Assembly (NCBI RefSeq): GCF_019655335.1
Contig: NZ_BPFD01000018.1
Span: 1 to 64,000 of the forward strand
Direction: 5' to 3'
Length of the DNA stretch: 64,000 nucleotides
Origin: Shewanella hafniensis
Lineage (GTDB): Bacteria; Pseudomonadota; Gammaproteobacteria; Enterobacterales; Shewanellaceae
Below are positions 32,856 to 44,700 of the stretch, in pieces. The notes beneath the pieces were generated by a model, which did no database searches, was not told the origin of the DNA, and saw nothing but the letters and a program-made list of their open reading frames with translations. Position 1 is the first letter of the stretch. Each line of letters opens with the position of its first letter. A program made the position numbers and the translations under genes.

Positions 32856-33896
32856 TCAAAACTGCAGTAGTTTTTGATGTAAGCCATCAAATTGAGTTTG
32901 ATCTAAGTTAACTTGCTGCAGTAAATTCGCCAGAATCTCAGGGGACAATTGCCCTGCTTGATGCAGCATAGAAATCTCGCTGATCACATTCGCCCGCCAT
33001 ACCACAGCAGCTAGCCCAGCTTGCGGGCGCGAGTTCACACTGGCAAGCTTGTCTAATTCTGTTTCAAAGGTATTGGGTAACTGCCAATGCTTAGCGAGCA
33101 ATGAACTTAAGGCTAACGATTTCGTCGTCATCACTTGTCTAAATAAACCAGAATTAGGCTGTTCTCCCGGCTCTGCCTGTACAAATGCATCGAGAAACAT
33201 TTTAAAAATGGCCAGCTTGCCGACATCGTGTAATAAACCCAATAAAAAAGCCGTATCTTGATCTTCATCGCTTAACTCACTAGCAAGAAAAGCAACCTGC
33301 ATCGAATGGCGCCAAATTTCAGCCCCAAAACGACGGAAATAGATTGGCTTGATATCCAACATTTCACGCACTAGACAAGTGGTAACAAACTTTCTCAACT
33401 GTTCACGACCAAGCTGTACCAAAGCCTGCTGCAAACTGGTGATATCCCTATCGCTACGTTTAAATGCAGGGGAATTACATAACTTAAGCACCTCAATACT
33501 CAGTAAAGGATCTTGCTCGATGAGCGCTAATAGGTCCTTAATATCAAATTGTGGATCGGCCAGTTTACGATCTAATTCCAATACTTTTGACGGTAGCTTT
33601 AACACTTTCTCGGCGATCACTTGTGGTGATGCCAAAGCCTGCTCTATCTCCGCCATGACTCGACGTTCAAGATTATTGGCTACGCCGCCAGTGTCCTTAA
33701 CCCGTGTAGGAAATAACAAACTATAAAAGAGTGCAGATAAATCAACAGATACCACGCTAATATCTTCGAGAGATTTAGCTGGCTTTCGCGCAGGTTCAAA
33801 CGACTTACCTAAGTCCGTCGTTGAAAAACTTTTGGGTCTCTCTACCGTCGCCGAATCACGAATATTAAAGAGCTTATTAAAAAGTGATTTAATCAA
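32856..33896 (-). CDS. HDOD domain-containing protein
   Basis: A 346-residue cytosolic protein with a ~100-residue variable N-terminus and an HDOD domain (about 115-300). The motif LGLLHDVGKLAIFK and the upstream LKLCNSPAFKR segment are typical. HDOD proteins are non-catalytic HD-like modules often tied to motility, c-di-GMP or stress signalling; no specific role is shown here. The assigned start is TTG at 33896, with AGGTTG-like sequence 10-12 nt upstream; no ATG is in frame nearby. It converges on glyS. Confidence 0.85.
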   Translation of the reverse strand: MIKSLFNKLFNIRDSATVERPKSFSTTDLGKSFEPARKPAKSLEDISVVSVDLSALFYSLLFPTRVKDTGGVANNLERRVMAEIEQALASPQVIAEKVLKLPSKVLELDRKLADPQFDIKDLLALIEQDPLLSIEVLKLCNSPAFKRSDRDITSLQQALVQLGREQLRKFVTTCLVREMLDIKPIYFRRFGAEIWRHSMQVAFLASELSDEDQDTAFLLGLLHDVGKLAIFKMFLDAFVQAEPGEQPNSGLFRQVMTTKSLALSSLLAKHWQLPNTFETELDKLASVNSRPQAGLAAVVWRANVISEISMLHQAGQLSPEILANLLQQVNLDQTQFDGLHQKLLQF

Positions 33897-34230
33897 GAAG
33901 CATCAACCTGTCATTATAGATAATTGTTAAAAAGTCAGTTAAATATTGCCCATCTCAAATCCATTTTGATCAAGCTTAAGCGATACATAAACACGTTACA
34001 GACATGCTAATAGCTCGCTTAAGTGTAACATATTCAATTCATTTCTGACGCCAGCAATCCCATGATTGTAGCCTCTATTAGGACAATCTTGGTTACAACT
34101 TGAAACCTCAAAAAACTTACATTTCAGCATCATTTAACTGACAATATGCCCAGCCTTCATAAAGTGATACGTATTTAGTCTCCCTTTAAGCCATTCACGA
34201 CATACTTGCCAGCTAACGACGGAATATTTG
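33897..34230. other. intergenic region between the HDOD and PxpC-like genes
   Basis: A 334-bp gap between divergent genes with no convincing gene. It holds a perfect 8-bp inverted repeat CTTAAGCG (33975-33982) and CGCTTAAG (34016-34023) spaced by 33 nt, which may be a regulatory loop or protein-binding pair. No clear promoter is called. Confidence 0.4.
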
Positions 34231-35151
34231 ATGATCGAGGTAATAAAAGCGGGTGCACTAACCACAGTTCAAGATCTCGGACGCATGGGATACCGACATT
34301 TAGGTGTAACCCAAGCTGGCGCCTTAGATAGACCTGCCCTGTGTTTAGCAAACCGCCTATTATCAAACCCAGACAATACACCCGTATTGGAATTAACCTT
34401 CGGCCAATCGATTTTTTTGTTTAAACGCGACGCTTGGATTGCCTTAACGGGTGCCGATTTCGATGCTCGTATAGACAATAAGCCCATAGTTTGCGGCTGG
34501 CGTTACTCCATTAAGGCAGGACAAAAACTCAGCCTTAGAGGGGGAAATAAAGGCATGCGTGCTTATATTGCCGTTGATGGTGGCGTTAAAGTACCGCTAG
34601 TGATGGATTCTGCCGCTACCGATTTAACCTCAGGTATCGGTGGATTTCATGGCCGCGCATTAGAAGCGGGCGATCGCCTGAGCTTAGGTTTAGCTCACCC
34701 ACTCAGAAGACAAGTTGGTGCAATTCAAAAAAGTTGGGATGGGCATATTCGCGCACTCGCGACCAAGCACACTCAAGCCTTCTCGTTGAAATCTCAGCAA
34801 ACATTCTGGCAAACACAGTGGCAACTTTCGGCAGAAAGCAATCGTGCAAGTGCAATACTCAACGGGGAAATATTGACCTTAGCAAAACCATTTCCCGTTC
34901 AATCCCATACAGTCACGCCCGGAGTGGTTCAAGTGTCCGCTTCAGGGCAACCACTCGTGCTCCTTGCCGATGCGCAAACCACCAGCAGTCATCCTCAAAT
35001 CGCCGTGATTATTGAAGCCGATCTGTGGAAACTCGCGCAAACTCGCCCAGGACAAACAGTTAAATTCGAATTAGTTGACGATGAACAAGCGGCAACGGCA
35101 CAAGCGGAATGGCATGACTACTTCTATCGCTTACAACGCAGTCTAGGTTAA
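34231..35151 (+). CDS. biotin-dependent carboxyltransferase family protein (PxpC/KipA-like)
   Basis: A 306-residue protein of the PxpC/KipA/AHS2 family: MIEVIKAGALTTVQDLGRMGYRHLGV at the start, then QAGALDRPAL and the family closing with IIEADLWKLAQTRPGQTVKFE. PxpC is the 5-oxoprolinase subunit C that, with PxpA and PxpB, hydrolyses 5-oxoproline using ATP. No pxpA or pxpB is next to it, so it is an orphan here and its partner may be elsewhere. The start ATG at 34231 is preferred to an in-frame TTG one codon upstream. Confidence 0.88.
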   Translation: MIEVIKAGALTTVQDLGRMGYRHLGVTQAGALDRPALCLANRLLSNPDNTPVLELTFGQSIFLFKRDAWIALTGADFDARIDNKPIVCGWRYSIKAGQKLSLRGGNKGMRAYIAVDGGVKVPLVMDSAATDLTSGIGGFHGRALEAGDRLSLGLAHPLRRQVGAIQKSWDGHIRALATKHTQAFSLKSQQTFWQTQWQLSAESNRASAILNGEILTLAKPFPVQSHTVTPGVVQVSASGQPLVLLADAQTTSSHPQIAVIIEADLWKLAQTRPGQTVKFELVDDEQAATAQAEWHDYFYRLQRSLG

Positions 35152-35242
35152 CGAGTCGCTTAATCATAGCGGCCAAAAAACTCATCCCGCATTCCTAGCA
35201 AGCCGCATTCGACTTCATTCAAATAGTCCCCCCACAATAATG

Positions 35243-35578
35243 CTAATTCGCACTTAAGTTTGGTGTAACTTGCTGGCTATAAAACAGCGCCACATCTTGC
35301 AATTGCTCAGAGCTTAACGCGCTGACTTGCGCCTGCATCAAAGGATCGACTCGCAAACCAGTTTTAAAATCAACAAGCTGTTTATTGAGATAAGCTATTT
35401 TCTGTCCCTTCAAGTTTGGGAATTGTTTAGCCATAGTGATCACCACATTGCCATGGCATGACTCACATTGAGCCGTAGCCAGCACCTGACCACGTTCAAT
35501 ATCTGCTTGATAACCTTCTGCATAAACCGCTGTGGATAAGCCGCACAAGACAAGCAAACTGACGATAAACGCTTTCAT
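35243..35578 (-). CDS. monohaem cytochrome c, third cytochrome of the sulfite dehydrogenase operon
   Basis: A 111-residue exported class I cytochrome: signal peptide to about Ala20 (MKAFIVSLLVLCGLSTAVYA), one haem motif CESCH (38-42), and a likely axial methionine in DPLMQAQVSAL. Its ATG overlaps the stop of the preceding cytochrome by 4 nt (ATGA), so translation is coupled. It probably carries electrons in the periplasm from the molybdoenzyme upstream. It converges on pxpC. Confidence 0.9.
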   Translation of the reverse strand: MKAFIVSLLVLCGLSTAVYAEGYQADIERGQVLATAQCESCHGNVVITMAKQFPNLKGQKIAYLNKQLVDFKTGLRVDPLMQAQVSALSSEQLQDVALFYSQQVTPNLSAN

Positions 35579-35961
35579 TGAGATTCCTTAACGGCAGGCT
35601 TAACAGGCGGAGGCAACTGGCTTGATTCAATGGGCAGACGCCTAAAGATAGTCATATCCATTTCAGCTTGGCCATAATAAGTACTGAGATAGCTCAATGT
35701 CGGCTCCCAAGTATCCGACAAGTCCCATAAGCCTTGAGTATCCACCATCCATTGCAAGGTTTCTTGCCAAAACGCTTTATCACCGCGATTTTGGGTAACA
35801 ATCATGCTGGTGTGACAGACATTGCATTGATAATTAACCAACTCCCAACCGGGTGCCATAATGAGGCCCGATTGAGGGTCCACGGGATACTCTGCAGCGA
35901 ACGTCGCCCCAGTGAAAAGTAACCCGCACACTATCAATTGATTGATATGCGATTTCATCAC
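35575..35961 (-). CDS. monohaem cytochrome c subunit of sulfite dehydrogenase
   Basis: A 128-residue exported cytochrome: signal peptide (about 1-22, ending TFAA), a haem motif CNVCH (46-50) and a proline-rich tail. The start overlaps the stop of the molybdoenzyme gene by 4 nt (ATGA), which strongly suggests it is its direct electron-accepting subunit, as SorB is for SorA or SoxD for SoxC. The sequence around WELVNYQCNVCH and FWQETLQWMVDTQGLW fits SorB/SoxD-like small cytochromes. Confidence 0.9.
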   Translation of the reverse strand: MMKSHINQLIVCGLLFTGATFAAEYPVDPQSGLIMAPGWELVNYQCNVCHTSMIVTQNRGDKAFWQETLQWMVDTQGLWDLSDTWEPTLSYLSTYYGQAEMDMTIFRRLPIESSQLPPPVKPAVKESQ

Positions 35962-37184
35962 ACCACCCTCACGGCAATACGGTGGCAGCCGTTAAACATA
36001 TATCCCTTAGGATTCCATTGCGGTTGTACGACTGGCTGACTATCACCTTCACTATCGATCGCTTTGGCCCAGATTTCATAATAGCCCTGCGACGGTAATT
36101 GCAATTCAATCTTCCACTGCTGCCATGCCGCTACGTTTTTAGGTTTTTCTAACTCAGCAGTATACCAACGGGTGCCATAGTCATAACTCACTTCCACTTT
36201 AACGACTTCCCGTAATCCCGCCCAAGCGTGGCCTGCGATGGCTATCTTCTGGCCCACGGCTAATTCTGTTCCCGATTGAGGATCGGTAATCAAGGACTTC
36301 ACTATCATTTCTTCTATGATTTTATAGTCTTTATCATCAACGGACTCACCTGGCGCTATCGGATATTTAGGGAGTTGATACGCTGGCGCTGCCATTTTAT
36401 GTCCATCATGCACTTTATTGCGCACACTGATCCCCGTAGCGGCTTTTTGCGAAACGGAGCCCGGCCGTCCACCAAACACAATACGCAAGGGATATCCATG
36501 TAGATAAGGAATGTCCTCGCCGTTCATCGACCATGCAATGAGTCCCAGCTCTTCGAGCGCCGCCTTTATTGGCACACCGCGTGAAATCGCCTCACCTTTA
36601 CCGCTCAAATGCCGATCAACACCATGATGACCCGTATAAACAGCATCGGCTTTAATACCGCAATCCTTAAGCACATCACTCACTAACACACCCGTCCACT
36701 CGGAGCAAAATACGCCGGCATTATTCCATTGATTGCCTTTCGTGCTTGGAAAGAAGCCTGAACGACTATTGCCACCACATTCAATCAGTAACTCTAATGT
36801 GTAATGCTTAAAACGGCGCTTAAGTTCATCGATTGTGTAGGTTTTTGGAGTGATAACAGACTCGCCATCCACTTTAAAAGTCCAAGTCTTAGCATCCAGC
36901 GCCTTAAAATCGGGCACTATGCCATTCCAACGGATAAATGAGGCATCAGCAGGCGTCACGGCAGGAGCGAGTTTATGCTCCGGCGGAAACGCATTCAGTG
37001 GATGAGTGTTTAGCACGTTGAAGTAACCCGGTAAATCCTCAGCCTTAGTCCAAGTTAATGCTGATATATCCAGAGGAGTGACGGCTGCGGGAAGCTGATC
37101 GGCAAATACCCACTTAACGGGTAAGGCAGATAACACAGACGTCGCTACCGCCCCTTTAATAAAAACCCGACGATTAAGATCCAT
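35958..37184 (-). CDS. periplasmic molybdenum sulfite dehydrogenase (sulfite oxidase family)
   Basis: A 408-residue enzyme of the sulfite oxidase/SoxC/SorA family. It begins with a Tat-type signal (RRVFIKG at 5-11), then the molybdopterin domain (about 90-290) with the Mo-coordinating Cys136 in IECGGNSRSGFF and conserved YLHGYPLRIVFGGRPG, and a C-terminal dimerisation domain (about 300-405, VSYDYGTRWYTAELEKP, IWAKAIDSEG). It should oxidise sulfite to sulfate in the periplasm and pass electrons to cytochrome c. It is flanked by three monohaem cytochrome genes in one operon, with a 1-nt gap upstream and a 4-nt overlap downstream. Confidence 0.93.
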   Translation of the reverse strand: MDLNRRVFIKGAVATSVLSALPVKWVFADQLPAAVTPLDISALTWTKAEDLPGYFNVLNTHPLNAFPPEHKLAPAVTPADASFIRWNGIVPDFKALDAKTWTFKVDGESVITPKTYTIDELKRRFKHYTLELLIECGGNSRSGFFPSTKGNQWNNAGVFCSEWTGVLVSDVLKDCGIKADAVYTGHHGVDRHLSGKGEAISRGVPIKAALEELGLIAWSMNGEDIPYLHGYPLRIVFGGRPGSVSQKAATGISVRNKVHDGHKMAAPAYQLPKYPIAPGESVDDKDYKIIEEMIVKSLITDPQSGTELAVGQKIAIAGHAWAGLREVVKVEVSYDYGTRWYTAELEKPKNVAAWQQWKIELQLPSQGYYEIWAKAIDSEGDSQPVVQPQWNPKGYMFNGCHRIAVRVV

Positions 37185-37185
37185 G

Positions 37186-37515
37186 TTATTTATCCTTTCC
37201 GAGGTAAAAGTAATCCGCCATCAGCTGCATATCAGCCTCACTCAACAATTGAGCGACTTTAGTCATTGTGGGATCTTGGCGATTCTCCGCCTTAAAGGCT
37301 CGCAGTTGCTTCAACAGGTAATCCGAGTTTTGCCATCCGATATTAGGGATATGCTCAAAACGACTCACACCGGATTCACCATGGCAGGCCTTACACATAT
37401 TCAATAACTTATTAGCTTCATCGGCGTTTGCCACCGCTGGTAACATTAACATCAGCACGCTCACCGGATAGATCACTCGCTGCCACATCCATTTATCTCG
37501 CCAGTTAGTCTTCAT
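37186..37515 (-). CDS. monohaem cytochrome c, first gene of the sulfite dehydrogenase operon
   Basis: A 109-residue exported class I cytochrome with a signal/anchor segment (about 13-31, VIYPVSVLMLMLPAVANA), a haem motif CKACH (41-45) and a likely axial Met in DPTMTKVAQL. Its stop is one base before the molybdoenzyme start. It heads the four-gene operon cytochrome-molybdoenzyme-cytochrome-cytochrome. The first 12 residues are unusually charged and aromatic for a signal peptide, so an internal start is possible. Confidence 0.88.
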   Translation of the reverse strand: MKTNWRDKWMWQRVIYPVSVLMLMLPAVANADEANKLLNMCKACHGESGVSRFEHIPNIGWQNSDYLLKQLRAFKAENRQDPTMTKVAQLLSEADMQLMADYFYLGKDK

Positions 37516-37729
37516 CCCGACGAGTTCCCATCGAACGAAGTAATTAAGATATGGTTAAATTATCTCAATGCGGTTAGTGATTTAAATTCAATAAAAGTGA
37601 TTCGAAAGCTCAAGAGAAATGACGCGTATTAGCGGATATAGAATGGGTAAAATATTCATTAGTCATAGGTGAAATGAGCCCATATAGTAGCTTTGCAGAA
37701 ACACTCGGCATTTCACTCAAGGACAAACA

Positions 37730-38392
37730 ATGGATCTTTATATTGGCAATAAAAACTACTCTAGCTGGTCACTACGGGCTTGGTTAATGGCCGCGAAATC
37801 TGGCGTGCAGTTCAACGAAATATTACTGCAACTCGATACCGACAGCTTTTATCAGCAACTCAAAGCCATTTCGCCGACGTTAAAAGTACCGACATTAGTC
37901 GATGGCGATATCACGGTATGGGATTCACTCTCAATTTGTGAATACCTCAACGACACCTATCTTGCCGGTAGCGCATGGCCGCAAGATCCTAAACAAAAAG
38001 CCAAGGCTAGATCGATAGCCAGTGAAATGCATTCTGGCTTTAATGCCGTGCGTAACGCTCTACCAATGAACATACGCGCGAGCCGTTATGTTGAGCTCAC
38101 TGATGCAGTCCGCAAAGACATTGAGCGCATCGATGCGATTTGGTCAGCACAAATGGCCGAGTTTGCACCATCAAATGCCAAAGGTACTTGGTTATTTGGC
38201 GAGTGGTCGATTGCCGACATGATGTTTGCCCCTGTGGTCATGCGCTTTATCACCTACGGTGTTGAAGTCTCGCAGGCAAGCCGTGCCTATATGCAGCATG
38301 TGATCAGCTGTCCGGAAATGCAGGCGTGGATGAGTGCGGCTAAAGCTGAGACTGAAATTGTTGCAGCGGATGAAGCGGGTATTGATCAATAA
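37730..38392 (+). CDS. glutathione S-transferase family protein
   Basis: A 220-residue cytosolic GST: N-terminal thioredoxin-like domain (about 1-80) with MDLYIGNKNYSSWSLRAWL, where the serine pair fits a catalytic Ser, a cis-proline segment LKVPTLVDGD and the ESxxI-like DSLSICEYL, and a C-terminal helical domain (about 90-215). The substrate is not known. An AAGGA ribosome site precedes the ATG. It is isolated between the cytochrome operon and gyrB. Confidence 0.92.
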   Translation: MDLYIGNKNYSSWSLRAWLMAAKSGVQFNEILLQLDTDSFYQQLKAISPTLKVPTLVDGDITVWDSLSICEYLNDTYLAGSAWPQDPKQKAKARSIASEMHSGFNAVRNALPMNIRASRYVELTDAVRKDIERIDAIWSAQMAEFAPSNAKGTWLFGEWSIADMMFAPVVMRFITYGVEVSQASRAYMQHVISCPEMQAWMSAAKAETEIVAADEAGIDQ

Positions 38393-38411
38393 AGGGATAA
38401 ATCATAGAAAT

Positions 38412-38443
38412 AAAAAAGGGAAAGCCTTGGCTTTCCCTTAATC
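38412..38443. terminator. bidirectional terminator between GST and gyrB
   Basis: Inverted repeat AAGGGAAAGCC/GGCTTTCCCTT (38416-38426 with 38429-38439) has a very short loop, so the stem is in practice ~9 bp. It lies between convergent genes. Confidence 0.75.
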
Positions 38444-38473
38444 ATTTACGTACTGCTAATCACTTAACGCGCA

Positions 38474-40900
<2,427 letters not shown>

Positions 40901-40907
40901 TCAATGG

Positions 40908-41990
40908 TTATTCAATTACCGTTACACGTCCGTGTTCCACATGGAACATCCTACTGGGAGGTGTGTGTAACGAATCGACTATTGCTGCAGGCTCAATGGC
41001 AGTGACAAACACTTGTGCACCTGTATCCACTAACTGCTTTAGCAATAGCTGCCTATGCTGTGCATCCAACTCGGATGGAAGATCATCCACAAGATAAATA
41101 CTGTGTTTATCTATTTGTTGTTTGAGCAACTTTCCCTGTGCAATACGCAGTGCACAGACTAATAATTTCAATTGACCACGGGACAGGGCATCCTGCGCCG
41201 GCAAAGTGCCTACACGAAGTCTAAGGTCAGCTTTATGGGGACCGCTGACGGTATGACCTGTGGCCAAATCTCTGGAATATTGGTTTTCGAGTAGTTCTGC
41301 AAAATCCGTTTTACTATCCCAGCCGCGGGTAAATGAAACCTTCACATCTACACTCGGTAAAAACTCCCCGATTATACCCTTAAGTAGCTCATTTAACGAG
41401 TCTACATAATGGTTTCGTATTTCAGTAACCTGCTCGGCATAACGCACAAACTCTTGGTCCCAAAATTGAATATGGCTATAAGCTGAACCATTCCTAAGTA
41501 ATTGATTTCTTTGTTTAAGAACGCGGCGAACATTCGTCCAAGCGCCATAAAACTGTGGGTCAGCATGAAATGCGCCCCAATCGATAAATTGTCGACGTGA
41601 TTTTGGGCCTTCAAACAGCAGCGAAAAGCTTTCAGGCGTGATCACTTGGATAGGTAAGGTTTCGGCTAAAGTCGACAGACGTTTGACTTTTTCACCATCG
41701 ATTCTTACTTCAGTCTCACCACTGCGAAATCGGCGTAAACCGATTTTACTGTCACCGCGCGCTAAATTTAAGGTCGCAAACAGGGTTAACTTATCGTCGT
41801 CGTTATTAATCACTCGCTGGGATAAATGGCTGCGAAACGAACGCCCCATACCGAGGAAATATATCGCCTCAAGAATACTGGTTTTGCCACTGCCATTTTG
41901 GCCATAAATCAAGTTAATCCCAGGTGCAGGGATTAACTGTGCGGACTGAATGTTGCGAAACGCTTCGATATTGAGACGGGTCAGGCTCAT
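40908..41990 (-). CDS. recF: DNA replication and repair protein RecF
   Basis: A 360-residue SMC-like ATPase that helps load RecA at gaps. The Walker A is GQNGSGKTS near residue 30, the ABC-type signature is LSRGQLKLL, and the Walker B-like [11 protein letters not shown] follows. Its C-terminal codons contain a one-mismatch parS palindrome (40933-40948). A 201-nt gap separates it from dnaN, holding a possible bridging ORF that ends in an ATGA overlap with the recF start. Confidence 0.96.
   Translation of the reverse strand: MSLTRLNIEAFRNIQSAQLIPAPGINLIYGQNGSGKTSILEAIYFLGMGRSFRSHLSQRVINNDDDKLTLFATLNLARGDSKIGLRRFRSGETEVRIDGEKVKRLSTLAETLPIQVITPESFSLLFEGPKSRRQFIDWGAFHADPQFYGAWTNVRRVLKQRNQLLRNGSAYSHIQFWDQEFVRYAEQVTEIRNHYVDSLNELLKGIIGEFLPSVDVKVSFTRGWDSKTDFAELLENQYSRDLATGHTVSGPHKADLRLRVGTLPAQDALSRGQLKLLVCALRIAQGKLLKQQIDKHSIYLVDDLPSELDAQHRQLLLKQLVDTGAQVFVTAIEPAAIVDSLHTPPSRMFHVEHGRVTVIE
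40933..40948. other. degenerate parS-like site in recF
   Basis: TGTTCCACATGGAACA differs from the perfect parS palindrome by one central base (CACATG instead of CACGTG). It sits in the last codons of recF. It could be a weak ParB site or a remnant. Confidence 0.5.
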
Positions 41991-42217
41991 GCATTACTCA
42001 TTAAGCCGCGTAAACGGCGAAGGCAAGGATTCATAACACTTAACAGGCAACTCAATCGCTGCCACAGGCTAAGGCTATCGGTAAATGAGTGAAGGAATGG
42101 CCAATGCTGCGTATTAAACACTGTGCCGCAATTAAGCGGCATAGCTATCGGAGACTGAGCTACAGACACGGGTAACGTAAAAGTCGATGGTTTATAAGCG
42201 CATCGGCATAACCACAT
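41987..42217 (-). other. dnaN-recF gap with a possible 76-codon bridging ORF
   Basis: Between dnaN and recF there are 201 nt. A frame starts at an ATG inside the last codons of dnaN (42217) and runs 76 codons to a TGA that overlaps the recF ATG (ATGA at 41990-41987). The predicted product is basic, with several Cys and no recognised domain. The coupling-like geometry is suggestive, but composition gives no support, so it may be chance. Confidence 0.3.
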
Positions 42218-43292
42218 ACATGGAATCTTCTTCCAAATGGTTTTCGATTAAGGCGCTGGAGTTACCATCAATGAGCGTAATACGCACATCATCGGACTTT
42301 AGGTTGTTGAGTACGTCGAGCAAATAACTGACGTTAAAACCAATTTCTAAGGCTTGGTTGTTATATTCCACATCGATGATCTCTTCCGCCTCCTCCTGTT
42401 CAGGATTGTTAGCGGTGATCTTGAGCAAACCATTTTCGAGTTGAATACGCACACCACGGAATTTTTCGTTCGATAAAATCGATGCACGGGTCAGCGCTTG
42501 CTTCAGGTGATTACGACTCGCAATCACGATTTTATCACCGCCCTTTGGCAATACACGGCGATAATCAGGGAAGCGGCCATCAACTAATTTACTGGTAAAT
42601 ACAGTGTTAGCCGTAGTGGCACGAATGGCATTATCACCAATGGCAATCGCAATATCGAGATCGTCCGACTCCAATAAACGCGCCATTTCCATTACGCCTT
42701 TGCGCGGAACAATGACTTGTTTTTCAGGTAATTGTGCTTCAATCGTGCGGTGGCTTAAGGCTAAACGGTGGCCGTCGGTCGCAATAGCGCGCAATACGTT
42801 ACCTTCAGTTTCAAACAATAAACCGTTGAGGTAATAACGCACATCTTGGTTAGCCATCGAAAATTGCGTTGAGTCGATAATCGACTTCAATACGCCCTGC
42901 TTTAAGCTAAATTCAATCTCAGCTTGGAAGGCTTCAACGTTAGGATATTCTTCTGCGGGCAAGGTCGCTAAGGAAAAACGGCTACGGCCCGAACGCAGCA
43001 ACCATTTATTATCTTGTTGTTCGACTTTCAGTTCGCTTTGTTCTGGCAAAGATTTAACAATATCGAGCAGCTTTTTAGCCGGAACCGTAGTACGACCTTC
43101 TTCAATATCACCGTGAACCACAGCTTGGCCCACCAGTTCAACTTCTAAATCTGTACCAGTCAGCTTAAGTGAGTGACCACTTACTTCTACAAGGAGGTTA
43201 GACAAAATGGGCAAATTATGGCGTCTTTCTACCGCACCACACACCAATTGCAACGGCTTTAATAGGGCATCCCTATCAATGGAGAATTTCAT
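42192..43292 (-). CDS. dnaN: DNA polymerase III beta subunit (sliding clamp)
   Basis: The 366-residue ring-forming processivity clamp, made of three repeated domains (about 1-120, 121-245, 246-366). The conserved start MKFSIDRDALLKPLQLV is at 43292; a TTG three codons upstream is not needed. The C-terminal tail YVVMPMRL is the clamp consensus. It lies 19 nt downstream of dnaA in the usual dnaA-dnaN order. Confidence 0.98.
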   Translation of the reverse strand: MKFSIDRDALLKPLQLVCGAVERRHNLPILSNLLVEVSGHSLKLTGTDLEVELVGQAVVHGDIEEGRTTVPAKKLLDIVKSLPEQSELKVEQQDNKWLLRSGRSRFSLATLPAEEYPNVEAFQAEIEFSLKQGVLKSIIDSTQFSMANQDVRYYLNGLLFETEGNVLRAIATDGHRLALSHRTIEAQLPEKQVIVPRKGVMEMARLLESDDLDIAIAIGDNAIRATTANTVFTSKLVDGRFPDYRRVLPKGGDKIVIASRNHLKQALTRASILSNEKFRGVRIQLENGLLKITANNPEQEEAEEIIDVEYNNQALEIGFNVSYLLDVLNNLKSDDVRITLIDGNSSALIENHLEEDSMYVVMPMRL

Positions 43293-43311
43293 AGTGTCCA
43301 AATTCCTTGTT

Positions 43312-44700
43312 CTAAGAAGATAAGGTTCTAATCAAATTAGCATAATCTTCTTTAATGTCGTGGCTCTCTTCCCGTAGCTGAGCAATCTTACGACAGGCAT
43401 GCAACACTGTGGTGTGATCTCTACCACCAAAAGCATCACCAATTTCCGGCAAGCTTTGGTTAGTTAATTCTTTGGATAACGCCATTGCCACTTGTCTAGG
43501 CCGCGCGACACTGCGTGAACGGCGCTTAGACAACATATCAGCCATCTTGATCTTGTAGTATTCAGCTACGGTTTTCTGAATATTGTCTATAGTGACTAAT
43601 TTTTCTTGAAGTGCCAAGAGGTCACGTAAGGCTTCACGAACAAAATCAATGGTAATTGGTCGACCCGTGAAGTTGGCGTTGGCGATAACGCGGTTTAACG
43701 CCCCTTCTAGCTCACGCACGTTTGAACGTAAACGTTTAGCAATAAAGAAGGCCACTTCATCGGGCAAGTTAATGCCGCTCTCTTGGGCTTTACGCATCAA
43801 AATCGCCACGCGGGTTTCTAACTCTGGTGGCTCAATAGCCACAGTTAAACCCCAACCAAAACGCGATTTCAATCTGTCTTCAACACCGTCGATCTCTTTT
43901 GGATAACGATCTGAAGTCAAAATAATTTGATGATTCCCCTCCAGCAAGGCGTTGAAGGTATGGAAGAATTCTTCTTGGGATCTGTCTTTATTAGCAAAAA
44001 ATTGAATATCATCGATAAACAAGGCATCGACGCTACGGTAGTAACGTTTAAATTCTTCGATCGCATTGTTTTGTAGCGCTTTAACCATGTCTTGAACAAA
44101 ACGCTCGGAATGCATATAAACCACTTTAGCATTCGGATTATTTTTAATGATCCCGTTACCGACAGCGTGCAACAAATGAGTCTTACCTAGACCTGTTCCG
44201 CCATATAAGAATAATGGATTATAAGCACCACCTGGATTTTCAGCCACTTGCAACGCCGCAGCCTTACCTAATTGGTTCGACTTACCTTCTACGAAGTTAT
44301 CAAACTGGTAGCTTGGATTGATGTTACTGCGGTGATTCGCGTTCGCCATCGGCTCGGCTTGGACGTTAAACGTCGTGCCTACCGTCGCTTTTGTTTGCGT
44401 ATTTGCGACTCGAGTTGGCGCTATAGGTGCTGGCACACTTGGCTTTTTCGCCGAAGGACGACTACCTATATCGAAGCGCAATTTAGGTGCATCGCTGCCC
44501 ATCTGCTCAGTAAAGAACTGATTAATGATATTGATGTACTTATCTCTGACCCAATCAAGCACGAAGCGGTTGGGCGCATACAGCACCAGAGTATCTCCAT
44601 CCATTTCGGCTTGTAACGGTCTGATCCACATACTGAACTGCTGAGCAGAAAGCTCATCTTGCAGTCGTCCGATACATTGTTGCCAAAGTGAAACAGCCAC
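43312..44700 (-). CDS. dnaA: chromosomal replication initiator protein DnaA
   Basis: A 462-residue AAA+ initiator. It has the N-terminal oligomerisation domain ([14 protein letters not shown]), a variable linker (about 80-120), the AAA+ domain with Walker [10 protein letters not shown] and the [14 protein letters not shown] Walker B, and the C-terminal DNA-binding domain with [15 protein letters not shown]. It starts with GTG at 44700. A -10-like TATAGAAT (minus strand, 44744-44737) is ~37 nt upstream, amid a dense GATC cluster and DnaA boxes, fitting Dam/SeqA and autoregulatory control. dnaN, recF and gyrB follow. Confidence 0.98.

Noticed and set aside
37550-37570. AATTATCT match to the operator-like palindrome upstream of the sulfite dehydrogenase operon
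   Set aside because: Only an 8-base core matches, about two such matches are expected by chance in the window, and the flanking half-sites do not fit.
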